Notes: generated by a model not told the origin, from the sequence alone. Shown: positions 50,778 to 59,954, numbered from the stretch's first letter. The stretch is 64,000 nucleotides of DNA from Bog-756 sp049521915 (GCA_049521915.1 JBEKOI010000014.1:1-64000), one strand, 5' to 3'. Numbers and translations are program-made.

Positions 50778-51647
50778 TCAGGATGCAGTGCCCCGGTACG
50801 GCTCCACGTCCAGCCCCGGGTACCGGAGGGCCACATCGGCCAGGGTCTGCTCGTTCCAGTAGGGGTGACCGGGCCGCGGAAAGCCGAACAGATCCCGCTC
50901 CCTGACCGTGCACTGGGGGATCAACTTGGCCCATCGCTGCGGGGACTGCTTCGGCCATGCCATCTTCCCACCCCAGGTCGTTCCCCGGGCCTGGAAGTCG
51001 GCCAGGATCGAAAATCGTGAGGACCGGCCTCCGATGAGGTTCGATCCCCGGTGCAGGATGTCGGTCCGGTAGATGAGGAGGCTCCCGGCGGGCCCGACGA
51101 CCGGCACCTCGCAATCGGCCAGTGCGCCGAATTCGATGTAGAGCGGAGTGAACGGAACGACCTGGCCCCGTTCGTAGGGGACGATCCGGGTGGGACCGTC
51201 CTGCTCGGTGACATCGGAGAGGAAGATGAACGTGGTCAGTTGCTGGAACCGGCCGTCCACACGGGGGACCACCAGACTGTGGCTGCCGTAGTCCCGGTGC
51301 AGCGGCTGATCGTAGTCGGCCGCGCCGGCGTACTTGGCCCACAGCTCCACTTTGTACAGGTGCAGATCCTCGGTATCCAGATAGCGCGCCGCCGCGTCGA
51401 CCAGGTCGGGATGGAAGGCCAGGCGATTGAGATCCCATGACCGGTACGGAAATTCCTCCACGCCGCCGAATTGGTCACCGGCGTACCGGGGATGGCCGGC
51501 CGGATCGGAGAAGTACTCCTCCGGCTTCGGGAAGTGCAGCCACAGAGCCTGCTGGGCCGCGCGCAGCTCGTCGTCTGTGAGAAACCCCTCGATGAGCGTG
51601 AACCCGCGGGTGCGGACCTCTTCCAGCTTGGTGTCCGGGACTCGCAC
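50778..51647 (-). CDS. phytanoyl-CoA dioxygenase (PhyH) family protein
   Basis: A non-heme Fe(II)/2-oxoglutarate oxygenase of 289 residues. The N-terminus TRGFTLIEGFLTDDELRAAQQAL is the PhyH entry. The iron triad is H117 and D119 in QPLHRDYGSH and H199 in TDILHRGSNL. GTG 51647 is used; the upstream frame continues to 51941 but overlaps the divergent dehydrogenase gene at 51732. It probably hydroxylates a small acid or ester; the substrate is unknown. Confidence 0.9.
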   Translation of the reverse strand: MRVPDTKLEEVRTRGFTLIEGFLTDDELRAAQQALWLHFPKPEEYFSDPAGHPRYAGDQFGGVEEFPYRSWDLNRLAFHPDLVDAAARYLDTEDLHLYKVELWAKYAGAADYDQPLHRDYGSHSLVVPRVDGRFQQLTTFIFLSDVTEQDGPTRIVPYERGQVVPFTPLYIEFGALADCEVPVVGPAGSLLIYRTDILHRGSNLIGGRSSRFSILADFQARGTTWGGKMAWPKQSPQRWAKLIPQCTVRERDLFGFPRPGHPYWNEQTLADVALRYPGLDVEPYRGTAS

Positions 51648-51731
51648 CGTTGCGCATCCTAACGGGTCAGACGCCGGACCGCCGTCCCCGTTCCCGCAGC
51701 CGGCGGCGACGAAAGCACGTACGCTGACCGG

Positions 51732-52931
51732 GTGCGCGCCGTCCAGTTCGACATGGCAGATCCCGCGTTTCCGGCGTCGCTCGTCGACCTTCCCGAACCC
51801 GAGCTCCCCACGGCTGCGTGGGCCCGGATCGAGGTGACCACCGGCGGCATCTGCGGTAGCGACCTCCACCTCTTCGCCCACAACACGGGTCCCTCCCCCA
51901 CGCTGGCCTCGATCGGTTCCTTCCCGTTCGTCCTGGGTCATGAGATCGCCGGCCGGATCATCGAAGCGGGGCCCGGGTGCCCACTTCCCGAAGGCACCCG
52001 GGTAGCCGTCGACCCCTGCATACCCTGCCTGCCCCGCGGCATCGATCCGCGGTGCGCGAATTGTTCCCGGGGATGGACGTCATCGTGCCTCAACCTCGAC
52101 AGCCGGCTCGTCAGCAGCGGACGGTCTCTCGGCTTCACCACCAACCTCGGAGGCGGATGGGGCGAGCAGGTCCTGGCCCACGGGTCGATGTTGCACCCGA
52201 TCCCCGACGCCGTGCCCGACCGGGCCGCCTGCCTCCACGAACCGGTGTCCATCGCCTGTCACGGTCTTCTGCGCTCGCCGCCCGAGGATGGCGATCCGGT
52301 GCTGGTGGTGGGGGCCGGGATCATCGGACTCGCCGCCGTGGCCGCCCTCAAGGCCCTCTACCCACGGTCCCCGGTGGCCGTGCTGGCCCGCCACCCCCAC
52401 CAGGCCGACGCCGCCGTGGCCTGCGGTGCCGACCACGTGGTGCGGACCGACCCCGGATACGGACACTTCGAGGTGCTGGCCGAGCTGGTCGGCGCCCGGG
52501 TCATCGGTCGCAAGTCACACGTCATGTTGATGGGCGGCTTTCCCCACGTGATCGAGGCCGTCGGCTCCCCGCAGTCGGTGACCGAAGCACTGGCGGCCGT
52601 CGCCCACCGCGGGACCGTCCTCCTGCTCGGGGCGGCCGGCATCAGCGAGGTCGACCTGACCCCGGTCTGGTACAAGGAGGCTGCGCTGGTCGGTTCGATC
52701 GACCACACGGTCGATGCCGGCTCCGCCCCCGGTCCGGCCGGTGGCCCCGGCCGTCACTCCGTGGACCGCGCCCTCGATGTGCTGGCCGCCGGGCTCTTGC
52801 CCCACGAAGTCGTCGTCACCCACGAGTTCCCACTGGAGGACTTCAGGGAGGCAGTGGAAACGGCGATCGACCGCGACAATTCGCATGCCATCAAGGTCGC
52901 CTTCCGCCCCTCGGGGCGGGGGCAACAGTGA
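51732..52931 (+). CDS. zinc-dependent alcohol dehydrogenase (MDR family), second type
   Basis: 399 residues. The catalytic zinc ligands are in GGICGSDLHLFA, VLGHEIAGRI and a later Glu, with a cysteine-containing structural lobe modified to CIPCLPRGIDPRCANCSRGWTSSC. The Rossmann fold is DPVLVVGAGIIGLAAVAALKAL. The later part (GGFPHVIEAVGSPQSVTEALAAVAHRGTVLLLG) matches the threonine dehydrogenase-like group. The next gene, an SDR, begins 11 bases after the stop with AGGAGG, so they form an operon. PhyH is divergent. Confidence 0.92.
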   Translation: MRAVQFDMADPAFPASLVDLPEPELPTAAWARIEVTTGGICGSDLHLFAHNTGPSPTLASIGSFPFVLGHEIAGRIIEAGPGCPLPEGTRVAVDPCIPCLPRGIDPRCANCSRGWTSSCLNLDSRLVSSGRSLGFTTNLGGGWGEQVLAHGSMLHPIPDAVPDRAACLHEPVSIACHGLLRSPPEDGDPVLVVGAGIIGLAAVAALKALYPRSPVAVLARHPHQADAAVACGADHVVRTDPGYGHFEVLAELVGARVIGRKSHVMLMGGFPHVIEAVGSPQSVTEALAAVAHRGTVLLLGAAGISEVDLTPVWYKEAALVGSIDHTVDAGSAPGPAGGPGRHSVDRALDVLAAGLLPHEVVVTHEFPLEDFREAVETAIDRDNSHAIKVAFRPSGRGQQ

Positions 52932-52942
52932 CAGGAGGGACC

Positions 52943-53770
52943 ATGAACGGCCTGCAGGGAAAGTGCATCATCGTCACGGGGGCGGCATCGGGTATCGGGC
53001 TGGCCTGCGCGGCCCGGTTGATCGGCGAGGGAGCACGGGTGGTGGGCGCCGACCTCCTCGACTATCCCGGACGCCCGACCGACGGATCGGGGAAGCCGGC
53101 CGCCGAAGACGTGTGGGACTTCCGCCCGGTCGACGTGGCCGACGAAGGATCGGTCGTCGCGCTCGTCGATGCGGCCGTCCGGTTCGGCGGCCGTGTCGAC
53201 GGTGTGGTGAACGCAGCCGGGGTGGCCGGCGGGGGACCCGTCCACATGCTCCCGAAGGATGAATGGGACCGGGTTGTGGGGATCAACCTGACGGGCACGT
53301 ACCTCGTGGCCAAGCACACCATCAAGAGGATGCTGACTCAACCGGTAGTCGGAGATTCGAGAGGATCCGTCGTCACCGTGGCCAGCATCGAGGGCCTCGA
53401 GGGCACGGCCGGCGGCAGCGCCTACAGCGCATCCAAAGGCGGTGTCGTCCTCCTCACCAAGAGCATGGCCATCGACTATGCCGGGCGCGGTATCCGGGTG
53501 AACGCGGTCTGCCCCGGCTTCATCGACACGCCGATGACCCAGCGCGTCTTCGACGGGCCGGGGATGGAAGAGGCCCGCTCCAGCGCCATCGGTGAGCACA
53601 AGATCCGCCGCCTGGGGCGGCCCGAGGAGATCGCCGCGGCCGCGGCGTTCCTGCTCTCGGACGACGCCTCATTCATCACCGGCCACGCCCTACCGGTCGA
53701 CGGAGGGTTCACGGCCGGCCGGGATCACGGCGTGACCGAGATGCTGGGCCTTTCCGGGCCCGAGCTCTGA
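52943..53770 (+). CDS. short-chain dehydrogenase/reductase
   Basis: 275 residues of classical SDR type. The cofactor motif is TGAASGIG at residues 12-19, then NAAG (VNAAGVAGGGP). The catalytic Ser-Tyr-Lys is in VASIEGLEGTAGGSAYSASKGG, and PGFIDTPMTQ and the ending ITGHALPVDGGF are conserved. The ATG has AGGAGG four bases upstream. In the operon with the Zn-ADH it would oxidise or reduce a common substrate class, possibly the product of the PhyH or amidase reaction; that link is speculation. Confidence 0.93.
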   Translation: MNGLQGKCIIVTGAASGIGLACAARLIGEGARVVGADLLDYPGRPTDGSGKPAAEDVWDFRPVDVADEGSVVALVDAAVRFGGRVDGVVNAAGVAGGGPVHMLPKDEWDRVVGINLTGTYLVAKHTIKRMLTQPVVGDSRGSVVTVASIEGLEGTAGGSAYSASKGGVVLLTKSMAIDYAGRGIRVNAVCPGFIDTPMTQRVFDGPGMEEARSSAIGEHKIRRLGRPEEIAAAAAFLLSDDASFITGHALPVDGGFTAGRDHGVTEMLGLSGPEL

Positions 53771-53799
53771 CGGGTGATCGTGGACCGCGGGATCTGAAC

Positions 53800-56499
53800 A
53801 TGCGCCGATCGGGTCTGGCCATCGCAGCCGGGTGCTGCGCACTCGCCGTTGCCGGATGTGGAGCGAGCGCGACCCTTCCGGAGGGCACGGTGAACGGCAT
53901 CGCCGGGGCCGATCCGGCCGGCGGGACCGGCTCCTTCGTGCTCACGGCCACCAACACAGGCCCGACCTACGAGCCAACGTTCACCGGAAACGGCGAGCTC
54001 GGAATTCGGGTCCCGCCGGCCGGCCAGGGGTACATGGGCGGGACGGTTCCCACCCAGGCCGAGCTGGCCGGCTTCTATGCCCAACCTCCCGGTGGGGTGC
54101 AGCAGCGGGCCAACATCCCGACCTGGTCCACGCTCGCCTTCTCGGACGGCGGAAGCACGTTCGCCCTCTCGAGCGGCCGGACCACCGATTGGCGGCAGTC
54201 GATCGATCTGCGAACCGGGGTGATCACCACATCGGCCCTGTGGACGGCCCCGGACGGACAGGCGACCCAGCTGTCGTACCAGGTCCTCACGGACCGGGCC
54301 CGGGCCCATGTGGGTCTGGTGCAGCTGACCCTCCAGCCCCGGTGGACCGGCACCGCGGCCGTCACCGACGTGATCGACGGCTCATCTGCCACCTTGAGCA
54401 CCCAGGTGGGGAAGTCCTGGGTGCCCTCGGCCCACCGGGACTCGGTCACGGTGCGGGCCGTGGGCACCGGCATCGAGGCGGCCATGGCCAGCCAGGTGGC
54501 GGTGAGCAGCAACGTGCATGCGTCGACCATCGAGATCAACCAGTCGGCCGACCAGAGCGTCGGACAGGTCCTTTCGTTCGGCGTCACCGCCGGACAGCGC
54601 TACACGTTCACCAAGTACGTCGGTGTCACGACGTCCCAGGAGAGCGGCTCTCCGACTTCGGCGGCCCAATCCACAGCTGCTGCTGCCGCGGCCACGGGAT
54701 TCGGGCCCCTCGTGACGGCCAACGACGCCGCCTGGACCGCACTGTGGTCCGGACGAATCGACGTACTCGGCAACCGGACGCTCGCCTCCGAAGTGAACGC
54801 CAGCGAGTTCTATCTCTGGTCGAGCACCCGCGACGGGGTGGACTGGAGCATCTCGCCGGCCGGGCTGTCGTCGAACGGGTACGACGGCCACATCTTCTGG
54901 GACGCGGAGACCTGGATGTACCCGGCACTGCTGGCGCAGCACCCCGACCTTGCCTCCGGCATCAACGAGTACCGGTACGCCCGCCTGGCCGCCGCCCATG
55001 CTCATGCCCTGTCGACCGGCTACCAGGGCAGCCGCTTCCCGTGGGAGAGCGCACTCGATGGCACCGAGCAGATTCCCCCACCTGCGTCCGCGTTCACAGA
55101 GGGCATCTACGAGCAGCACATCAGCTCGGACGTCGCCCTGGCCCAATGGCAGTACTTCGAGGCCACGGGGGACAAGAAGTGGCTGGCCCAGCGGGGCTGG
55201 CCGGTGCTCTCCGGAGTGGCGGCCTTCTGGGCGTCGCGAGCCGTGGCCGGATCCAACCACGTCTACGACATCGACGGCGTCACCGGGCCCGATGAGGACA
55301 ACCCCGACGTCAACGACGAGGTGTACACGAATGCCGCCGCGGCCACCGTCTTGCGGGACGCGGTCCAGGCGGCCCGGATCGTCGGAGCCAAGGCACCGGC
55401 GGCCTGGTCGCGGATTGCATCGGGGCTCCTGATCCTGTCGGACACCGCCCTCGACGTGTCCCCCGAGTTCGCCGGCTACGACGCTCAACTGATCAAGCAG
55501 GCCGATGCCACGCTGCTCGAATACCCGCTCGGCTCTCCGATCCCGGCCAGCGTGGCGCAGGAGAACGTGGACTACTACGCACCACGGACCGACCCGACCG
55601 GTCCGTCGATGAGCGATTCGATCAACTCGATCGACACCTCCCAGTCGGGGACTGCCGGGTGCGCCAGCTATGTGTTCACCCTCCGCAGCGTGCAACCCTT
55701 CGTACGCGACGTCTTCGACCAGTTCTCGGAGACCAGGACGGGCGGAGTCCTCACGTTCATGACCGGGATCGGCGGATTCCTGCAGGAGTTCCTCTACGGC
55801 TACTCGGGATTGCGTTGGAGCACGGATGGCGTCCGGCTCTCGCCCAGTCTCACCGGCCAGTTGGGCGGGGTGGTCCTCCACGACCTCTCGTGGCAGGGTC
55901 GGCGGTTCACGGTGGCCATCGGCCAGCACACCACGACGGTGACCGTGATCAGCGGCGGTACGCTGCCCGTGCTGGTCGGGTCCGGGACCGACATGGTCGG
56001 GGTCGGGCAGACGCTCTCGATCGCCACCCGCCGTCCGGATCTTCAACGCTCCGGTGCCCGGGCCCTGTGCCAACCGGCCACCGCCACCTCGTCGCAGCCG
56101 GGTGCCCCTGCTCTGGCTGCGGTCGACGGCAGCCAGGCCACCGACTGGCGACCTCGCTCGCTCCCGGCGACGATCAGGGTGCCACTCGCTGGACCAACCG
56201 GGACCATCGACAGCGCCACCCTCGTCTGGGGTCAGCAGTGGCCTCCGACGCCCGGGCCCAACCTGCCACCTCCGGCCGGGCCCGTATCGGTGCTCCGGGC
56301 CAGCAGCTACACGGTGGCCGTGTCCAGCAATGGAAGCACGTGGACCACGGTAGCCACCGTGGCCGGCCGGACCACGGGGTCCACCGATGTCTTGCACTTC
56401 CCGGCCATTCGGGCCCGTGACATCAGCGTGACCATCACCACGTCGGCCGGGTCCCAGCCGCCGTCGCTCGACGAGCTGACCGTGGGAACGGGAACATGA
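53800..56499 (+). CDS. secreted GH65-like lipoprotein (acid-trehalase type) with C-terminal discoidin-like domain
   Basis: 899 residues. A lipobox signal (LAIAAGCCALAVAGCGAS) places it on the outside of the membrane. The GH65-type catalytic part has GHIFWDAETWMYPALLAQHP, GSRFPWESALDG, and the general acid in VTGPDEDNPDVNDEVYTN (E499), then AQLIKQADATLLEYPLG. The trehalase/ATH1-like subgroup is suggested by ENVDYYAPRTDPTGPSMSDSI and GGFLQEFLYGYSGLRWSTDGV. After residue 740 there is a beta-sandwich like F5/8 type C (discoidin) modules (APALAAVDGSQATDWRPR; AVSSNGSTWTTVATV), which should bind polysaccharide. It is the outside counterpart of the cytosolic GH65 protein at 19435. Confidence 0.9.
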   Translation: MRRSGLAIAAGCCALAVAGCGASATLPEGTVNGIAGADPAGGTGSFVLTATNTGPTYEPTFTGNGELGIRVPPAGQGYMGGTVPTQAELAGFYAQPPGGVQQRANIPTWSTLAFSDGGSTFALSSGRTTDWRQSIDLRTGVITTSALWTAPDGQATQLSYQVLTDRARAHVGLVQLTLQPRWTGTAAVTDVIDGSSATLSTQVGKSWVPSAHRDSVTVRAVGTGIEAAMASQVAVSSNVHASTIEINQSADQSVGQVLSFGVTAGQRYTFTKYVGVTTSQESGSPTSAAQSTAAAAAATGFGPLVTANDAAWTALWSGRIDVLGNRTLASEVNASEFYLWSSTRDGVDWSISPAGLSSNGYDGHIFWDAETWMYPALLAQHPDLASGINEYRYARLAAAHAHALSTGYQGSRFPWESALDGTEQIPPPASAFTEGIYEQHISSDVALAQWQYFEATGDKKWLAQRGWPVLSGVAAFWASRAVAGSNHVYDIDGVTGPDEDNPDVNDEVYTNAAAATVLRDAVQAARIVGAKAPAAWSRIASGLLILSDTALDVSPEFAGYDAQLIKQADATLLEYPLGSPIPASVAQENVDYYAPRTDPTGPSMSDSINSIDTSQSGTAGCASYVFTLRSVQPFVRDVFDQFSETRTGGVLTFMTGIGGFLQEFLYGYSGLRWSTDGVRLSPSLTGQLGGVVLHDLSWQGRRFTVAIGQHTTTVTVISGGTLPVLVGSGTDMVGVGQTLSIATRRPDLQRSGARALCQPATATSSQPGAPALAAVDGSQATDWRPRSLPATIRVPLAGPTGTIDSATLVWGQQWPPTPGPNLPPPAGPVSVLRASSYTVAVSSNGSTWTTVATVAGRTTGSTDVLHFPAIRARDISVTITTSAGSQPPSLDELTVGTGT

Positions 56500-56532
56500 G
56501 GGAGCACCGGCGGGACACCGGTCCCACACGCC

Positions 56533-57348
56533 ATGGAGCATGACCGTGCGGATGCGGCCATGACCGGGGTGGAGGTCCCCCTGACCGGTGGTGCCCTCAA
56601 CGCCATCGTGCGGGTCGGCGACACGGTGCGCCGGCCGGTCGGGCCATGGACGCCGACCATCCATGCCCTGCTGCGACATGTCCGCCGACGTGGCTTCGAG
56701 CTGGCGCCGGAACCACTGGGCGTGGACGAGGCCGGCCGGGAGATCATCTCGTACGTCCCGGGCACCACCGTGGGCTGGTCGCTCCCGTGGCCGGCGTCGA
56801 TACGCCACGACGACCTGCTCGTGGAGATGGGCTCGGCCACGGCCCGCTACCACCGGGCGGTGGCCGATTTCCGACCGGCCGGAACCATACCGTGGCAGTC
56901 CGGTCCGGCGGCCCTCGGCCCTTCGCAGCTGGTTTGCCATCACGATCTCGCGCCGTACAACGTCGTCATGACCGATGGGCATCTCACGGGGATCATCGAC
57001 TGGGATCTCGCCGGGCCCGGGACCGCCGCTTCCGACCTGGCCTTCGTGGCCTGGCAGTGGGTGCCGCTCCATGGGCCGTCCATCACCAGCCTGCTCGGGT
57101 GGACGGACCCGCCCGATCGGGCCCGTCGGCTGCGGCTGCTGCTCGACGCATACGGTCTGGGCGATCGCACGGGGTTCATCGCCCACGTCGTGGCCCGGGT
57201 CGGCTACAACCGCCGGATCATGGTCGAGAAGGCGGCCGCTGGAAATCGGGCCTACCAGGACCTGATCGACAACGGGCACCTGGTGGGGATGGACGAGGCG
57301 CTCAGCTTTCTGGGCGAGCACGGTCCCCGGCTGCAAGACCAACTCTGA
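56533..57348 (+). CDS. aminoglycoside phosphotransferase-like (APH) kinase family protein
   Basis: 271 residues with the APH/choline kinase fold. The catalytic loop is LVCHHDLAPYNVV (D138, N143) and the Mg-binding GIIDWDLAGPGTAASDLAFV (D156). The N-terminal glycine-rich loop is short (TGGALNAIVRVGDTVRRPVG). The substrate is unknown; actinobacteria have many such kinases that act on choline, homoserine or other small alcohols. It lies 34 bases after the GH65 lipoprotein on the same strand. Confidence 0.9.
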   Translation: MEHDRADAAMTGVEVPLTGGALNAIVRVGDTVRRPVGPWTPTIHALLRHVRRRGFELAPEPLGVDEAGREIISYVPGTTVGWSLPWPASIRHDDLLVEMGSATARYHRAVADFRPAGTIPWQSGPAALGPSQLVCHHDLAPYNVVMTDGHLTGIIDWDLAGPGTAASDLAFVAWQWVPLHGPSITSLLGWTDPPDRARRLRLLLDAYGLGDRTGFIAHVVARVGYNRRIMVEKAAAGNRAYQDLIDNGHLVGMDEALSFLGEHGPRLQDQL

Positions 57349-57369
57349 GCGGACGGAGCCGGCGTCCGT

Positions 57370-57936
57370 TCACGGTGGGCCGACGGAGCCGAATGTCGGG
57401 GCACCCGGCTCGAGAGGCACTCGGGCACACCTGGCCGTGAAGCTGATGGCGTGGTACCAACCGCAGAGCATGGTCAGATCGAGGAGCTGGCCATCGTCGA
57501 ACTCCTCCGACAGCTCAGCCCAGAGTCGATCGCCGGCATCGCCGTCATCGTGCAGCGCATCGACCAGGCGGATCAGCAACCGCTCGCGCCCGGTCGCCCA
57601 GCAGGGGTCCGAAGCGCTGCCGTGGGTGAGTGAACGGACCTGTTGATCGGTGAGGCCGACCCGCTGGGCAAAGAACGCCACGTGGACACCCCATTCGTAC
57701 TCACACCCGGACCGGGCACACGTCCGATCGATGACGATCTCACGATCGCGCATCGACACGGACAGATTCCTGCTCAGCTCGTAATGGCCCCACCCCCCCA
57801 TCGCCTCGGCCATGGGCAGGTTCCGCACGAAGGTACGGAACAGCAGGATGGGAGGAGCTCCGGGCGGCATCATCGCCTCGAGGCGATGTGCCACCTCAGA
57901 CGTGTAGGGCGGCTGCACCGGTTCGATTCTGGCCAC
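57370..57936 (-). CDS. carboxymuconolactone decarboxylase (AhpD-like) family protein
   Basis: 188 residues from GTG 57936, which has AGGAGGAG five bases upstream; the frame open back to 58047 runs through the operator and is not used. The all-helical CMD/AhpD domain shows MRDREIVIDRTCARSGCEYEWGVHVAFFAQRVGLTDQQVRSLTHG. In AhpD-type peroxidases the motif is ExxxxxxCxxCxxCxxxH; here the cysteines are spaced TCARSGCEYEWGVH, so it is the single-domain CMD version. The gene diverges from the HxlR regulator across a 39-bp perfect palindrome, a common arrangement for redox-responsive regulators. Confidence 0.9.
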   Translation of the reverse strand: MARIEPVQPPYTSEVAHRLEAMMPPGAPPILLFRTFVRNLPMAEAMGGWGHYELSRNLSVSMRDREIVIDRTCARSGCEYEWGVHVAFFAQRVGLTDQQVRSLTHGSASDPCWATGRERLLIRLVDALHDDGDAGDRLWAELSEEFDDGQLLDLTMLCGWYHAISFTARCARVPLEPGAPTFGSVGPP

Positions 57937-57953
57937 GGGGGCTCCTCCTGCGA

Positions 57954-57992
57954 TTCGATATCCGAAACCCATGATATGTTTCGGATATCGAA
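57954..57992. promoter_or_regulatory. 39-bp palindromic operator between CMD gene and HxlR gene
   Basis: A perfect 15-bp inverted repeat, left arm TTCGATATCCGAAAC (57954-57968), 9-base spacer, right arm GTTTCGGATATCGAA (57978-57992). Each arm itself is a TTCGnnnnnCGAA near-palindrome, so two dimers could bind with centres 26 bp apart. The right arm ends at the base before the ATG of the regulator. Confidence 0.8.
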
Positions 57993-58355
57993 ATGGCAAG
58001 GCCCGGCGACAGGACGACGGACGTGGAAAAACGGCAACCTCCACCATCGGGGGGGCGGGTACGGGGATCGACCACCGGTCGCCCCCTCATGGCCGCCATG
58101 GACCTGCTCGGACGGCGCTGGGCGTTGCGAATCCTCTGGGAGCTTCGCCACGGCCCGGTCGGAGCCCGAGCCCTGCGGGCCCGATGCGACGGGATGTCCT
58201 CGAGCGTGCTCTACGAACGCCTCAGAGAGCTGGCCGACGCCGGACTCGTCACCAAGGGCGACGAGGGCTACCTGCTGACCGAGATGGGCAGTTCGCTGGG
58301 GTCGGCACTGCAGCCTCTGAGCGAGTGGGCCCTCGTTTGGTCAGCACGTCGGTGA
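57993..58355 (+). CDS. HxlR family transcriptional regulator
   Basis: A winged-helix regulator of 120 residues. Core: PLMAAMDLLGRRWALRILWELRHGPVGARALRARCDGMSSSVLYERLRELADAGLVTKGDEGYLLTEMGSSL, typical of HxlR/MarR-type proteins that control divergent genes for redox or aldehyde stress. The ATG immediately follows the operator with no Shine-Dalgarno, so the gene would be leaderless; GTG 58023 preceded by AGGA at eight bases is an alternative start. It very likely autoregulates through the palindrome and controls the CMD gene. Confidence 0.86.
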   Translation: MARPGDRTTDVEKRQPPPSGGRVRGSTTGRPLMAAMDLLGRRWALRILWELRHGPVGARALRARCDGMSSSVLYERLRELADAGLVTKGDEGYLLTEMGSSLGSALQPLSEWALVWSARR

Positions 58356-58439
58356 GGTCGCCCTCGGCCCCGTGGCGGGAGGTCCGGGGCCGTGGGCCGG
58401 AGCCCGATGGCGGGGTCGATGGGCACACCATCCCCTACT

Positions 58440-59954
58440 ATGCGCCCTGTGCGTCCCCCCGAGGATTCTGCCGACCCTGATCGGCTGGCCGCCGTCCGGG
58501 ACACGGTGCTGGCCGAATCCGAGCGGCTCGGTTGCACGAACGCGGAGCTCCGAGTGGAGCGAATCCGCTCCCAGCACGTGCGCCTGCGGGACGGGCGACT
58601 CGAAGGGGCCGCCGACGACACCGAGCTGGGTATGGGCGTGAGGGTCATCGTGGACGGCGCCCTGGGCTTTTCGGCCACGGTGGCCACCGGTGCGTCCGAG
58701 GCCGCCGAGCTGGTCCGCCACGCCGTCGAGGGTGCCCGGATCATCGCCGCCGCCGGCGGCCGGCCGGTCGAGCTGGCGACAGAGCCGGGTCACGGGGTTG
58801 TGGCATGGACGGCCCCCCATGACATCGATCCGGTCTCGGTTCCCTTGGGAGAAAAAGTCGGGCTCCTGGCCGAGTGGAGCGGACGCCTGTTGGCCGCCGA
58901 CGCGGTCGACCACGTCACCGCCGAGGTGCTGGCCGTCACCGAGGACAAGTACTACGCCGACCTGTCGGGGACCGAAGCCACCCAATTGCGGGTCCGTGTC
59001 CACCCCGTCGTCGAGGCGGTCGCCATCGACCCCGATGGCGGTTTCGAGACCATGCGCACCGTGGCACCGCCGACGGGCCGGGGATGGGAGTACCTGTGCG
59101 GTGAGGGATGGGACTGGGACGCCGAGCTCGAATCGATACCCGGTCTGTTGGCGGAGAAGGTCGGGTCTCCGTCGGTCGAAGCGGGCCAGTACGACCTGGT
59201 CGTCGATCCGACCAATCTGTGGCTCACCATCCACGAATCCATCGGGCATGCCACGGAGTTGGACCGGGCCCTCGGGTACGAAGCGGCCTACGCCGGAACC
59301 TCGTTCGCCACCTTCGACCAGCTCGGAACGCTGCAGTACGGCTCCGCGGTCATGAACGTGACCGGTGACCGCACGACGCCCCATGGGCTGGCCACCGTGG
59401 CCATCGATGACGAAGGTGTACCCGGTCAGTCGTTCGACCTCATCCGAGGGGGCATCCTGGCCGGCTACCAACTCGATCGGGCCATGGCCGCGGTGAGCGG
59501 CCTCGGGGCCTCCAACGGCTGTGCCTTCGCCGACTCACCGCTGCACATACCCATCCAGCGCATGGCGAATGTCTCGCTGCAGCCGGCCGAGGGACAGGGA
59601 CCGACCACCGAGGACCTCATCGGTGGCGTCGAACGGGGCATCTACATCGTGGGCGACAAGAGCTGGTCGATCGACATGCAGCGCTACAACTTCCAATTCA
59701 CCGGCCAGCGTTTCTTCCGGATCGAAGGTGGCCGCCTGGCCGGTCAGGTCCGAGACGTGGCCTACCAGGCCACCACCACCGAGTTCTGGGGCTCGATGGA
59801 AGCCGTCGGCGGTCGTTCGACCTACCTCCTGGGTGGCGCGTTCAATTGCGGCAAGGGTCAGCCGGGCCAAGTGGCCCCGGTCTCCCATGGGTGCCCGTCG
59901 GTTCTGGTGCGGGACGTCCGGATCCTCAACGCCCGCCAGGAGTCCGGACGGTGA
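58440..59954 (+). CDS. tldD: TldD family metallopeptidase subunit
   Basis: 504 residues. TldD motifs are the zinc-binding HESIGHATELDR with H265, E266 and H270, LRRDGRLE-like RLRDGRLEGAADDTELGMGVRVIVDGALGF at the start, GVPGQSFDLIRGGILAGYQLDRAM, MANVSLQPAEGQGPTTEDLI and FTGQRFFRIEGGRLAGQVRDVAYQATT. TldD and TldE form a heterodimeric protease that degrades unfolded peptides and matures microcins or modified peptides. ATG 58440 is used; the frame opens at 58392. The stop overlaps the tldE GTG (GTGA). Confidence 0.93.
   Translation: MRPVRPPEDSADPDRLAAVRDTVLAESERLGCTNAELRVERIRSQHVRLRDGRLEGAADDTELGMGVRVIVDGALGFSATVATGASEAAELVRHAVEGARIIAAAGGRPVELATEPGHGVVAWTAPHDIDPVSVPLGEKVGLLAEWSGRLLAADAVDHVTAEVLAVTEDKYYADLSGTEATQLRVRVHPVVEAVAIDPDGGFETMRTVAPPTGRGWEYLCGEGWDWDAELESIPGLLAEKVGSPSVEAGQYDLVVDPTNLWLTIHESIGHATELDRALGYEAAYAGTSFATFDQLGTLQYGSAVMNVTGDRTTPHGLATVAIDDEGVPGQSFDLIRGGILAGYQLDRAMAAVSGLGASNGCAFADSPLHIPIQRMANVSLQPAEGQGPTTEDLIGGVERGIYIVGDKSWSIDMQRYNFQFTGQRFFRIEGGRLAGQVRDVAYQATTTEFWGSMEAVGGRSTYLLGGAFNCGKGQPGQVAPVSHGCPSVLVRDVRILNARQESGR

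Noticed and set aside
56512..56525. GGGAC-ACCG-GTCCC hairpin after the GH65 lipoprotein
   Set aside because: Only a 5-bp stem with no T-run, and the kinase gene starts a few bases later; it may be chance.
54382..57342. 986-aa minus-strand open frame opposite the GH65 lipoprotein
   Set aside because: Shadow frame in high-G+C DNA; the plus-strand gene carries clear GH65 motifs and a lipobox.
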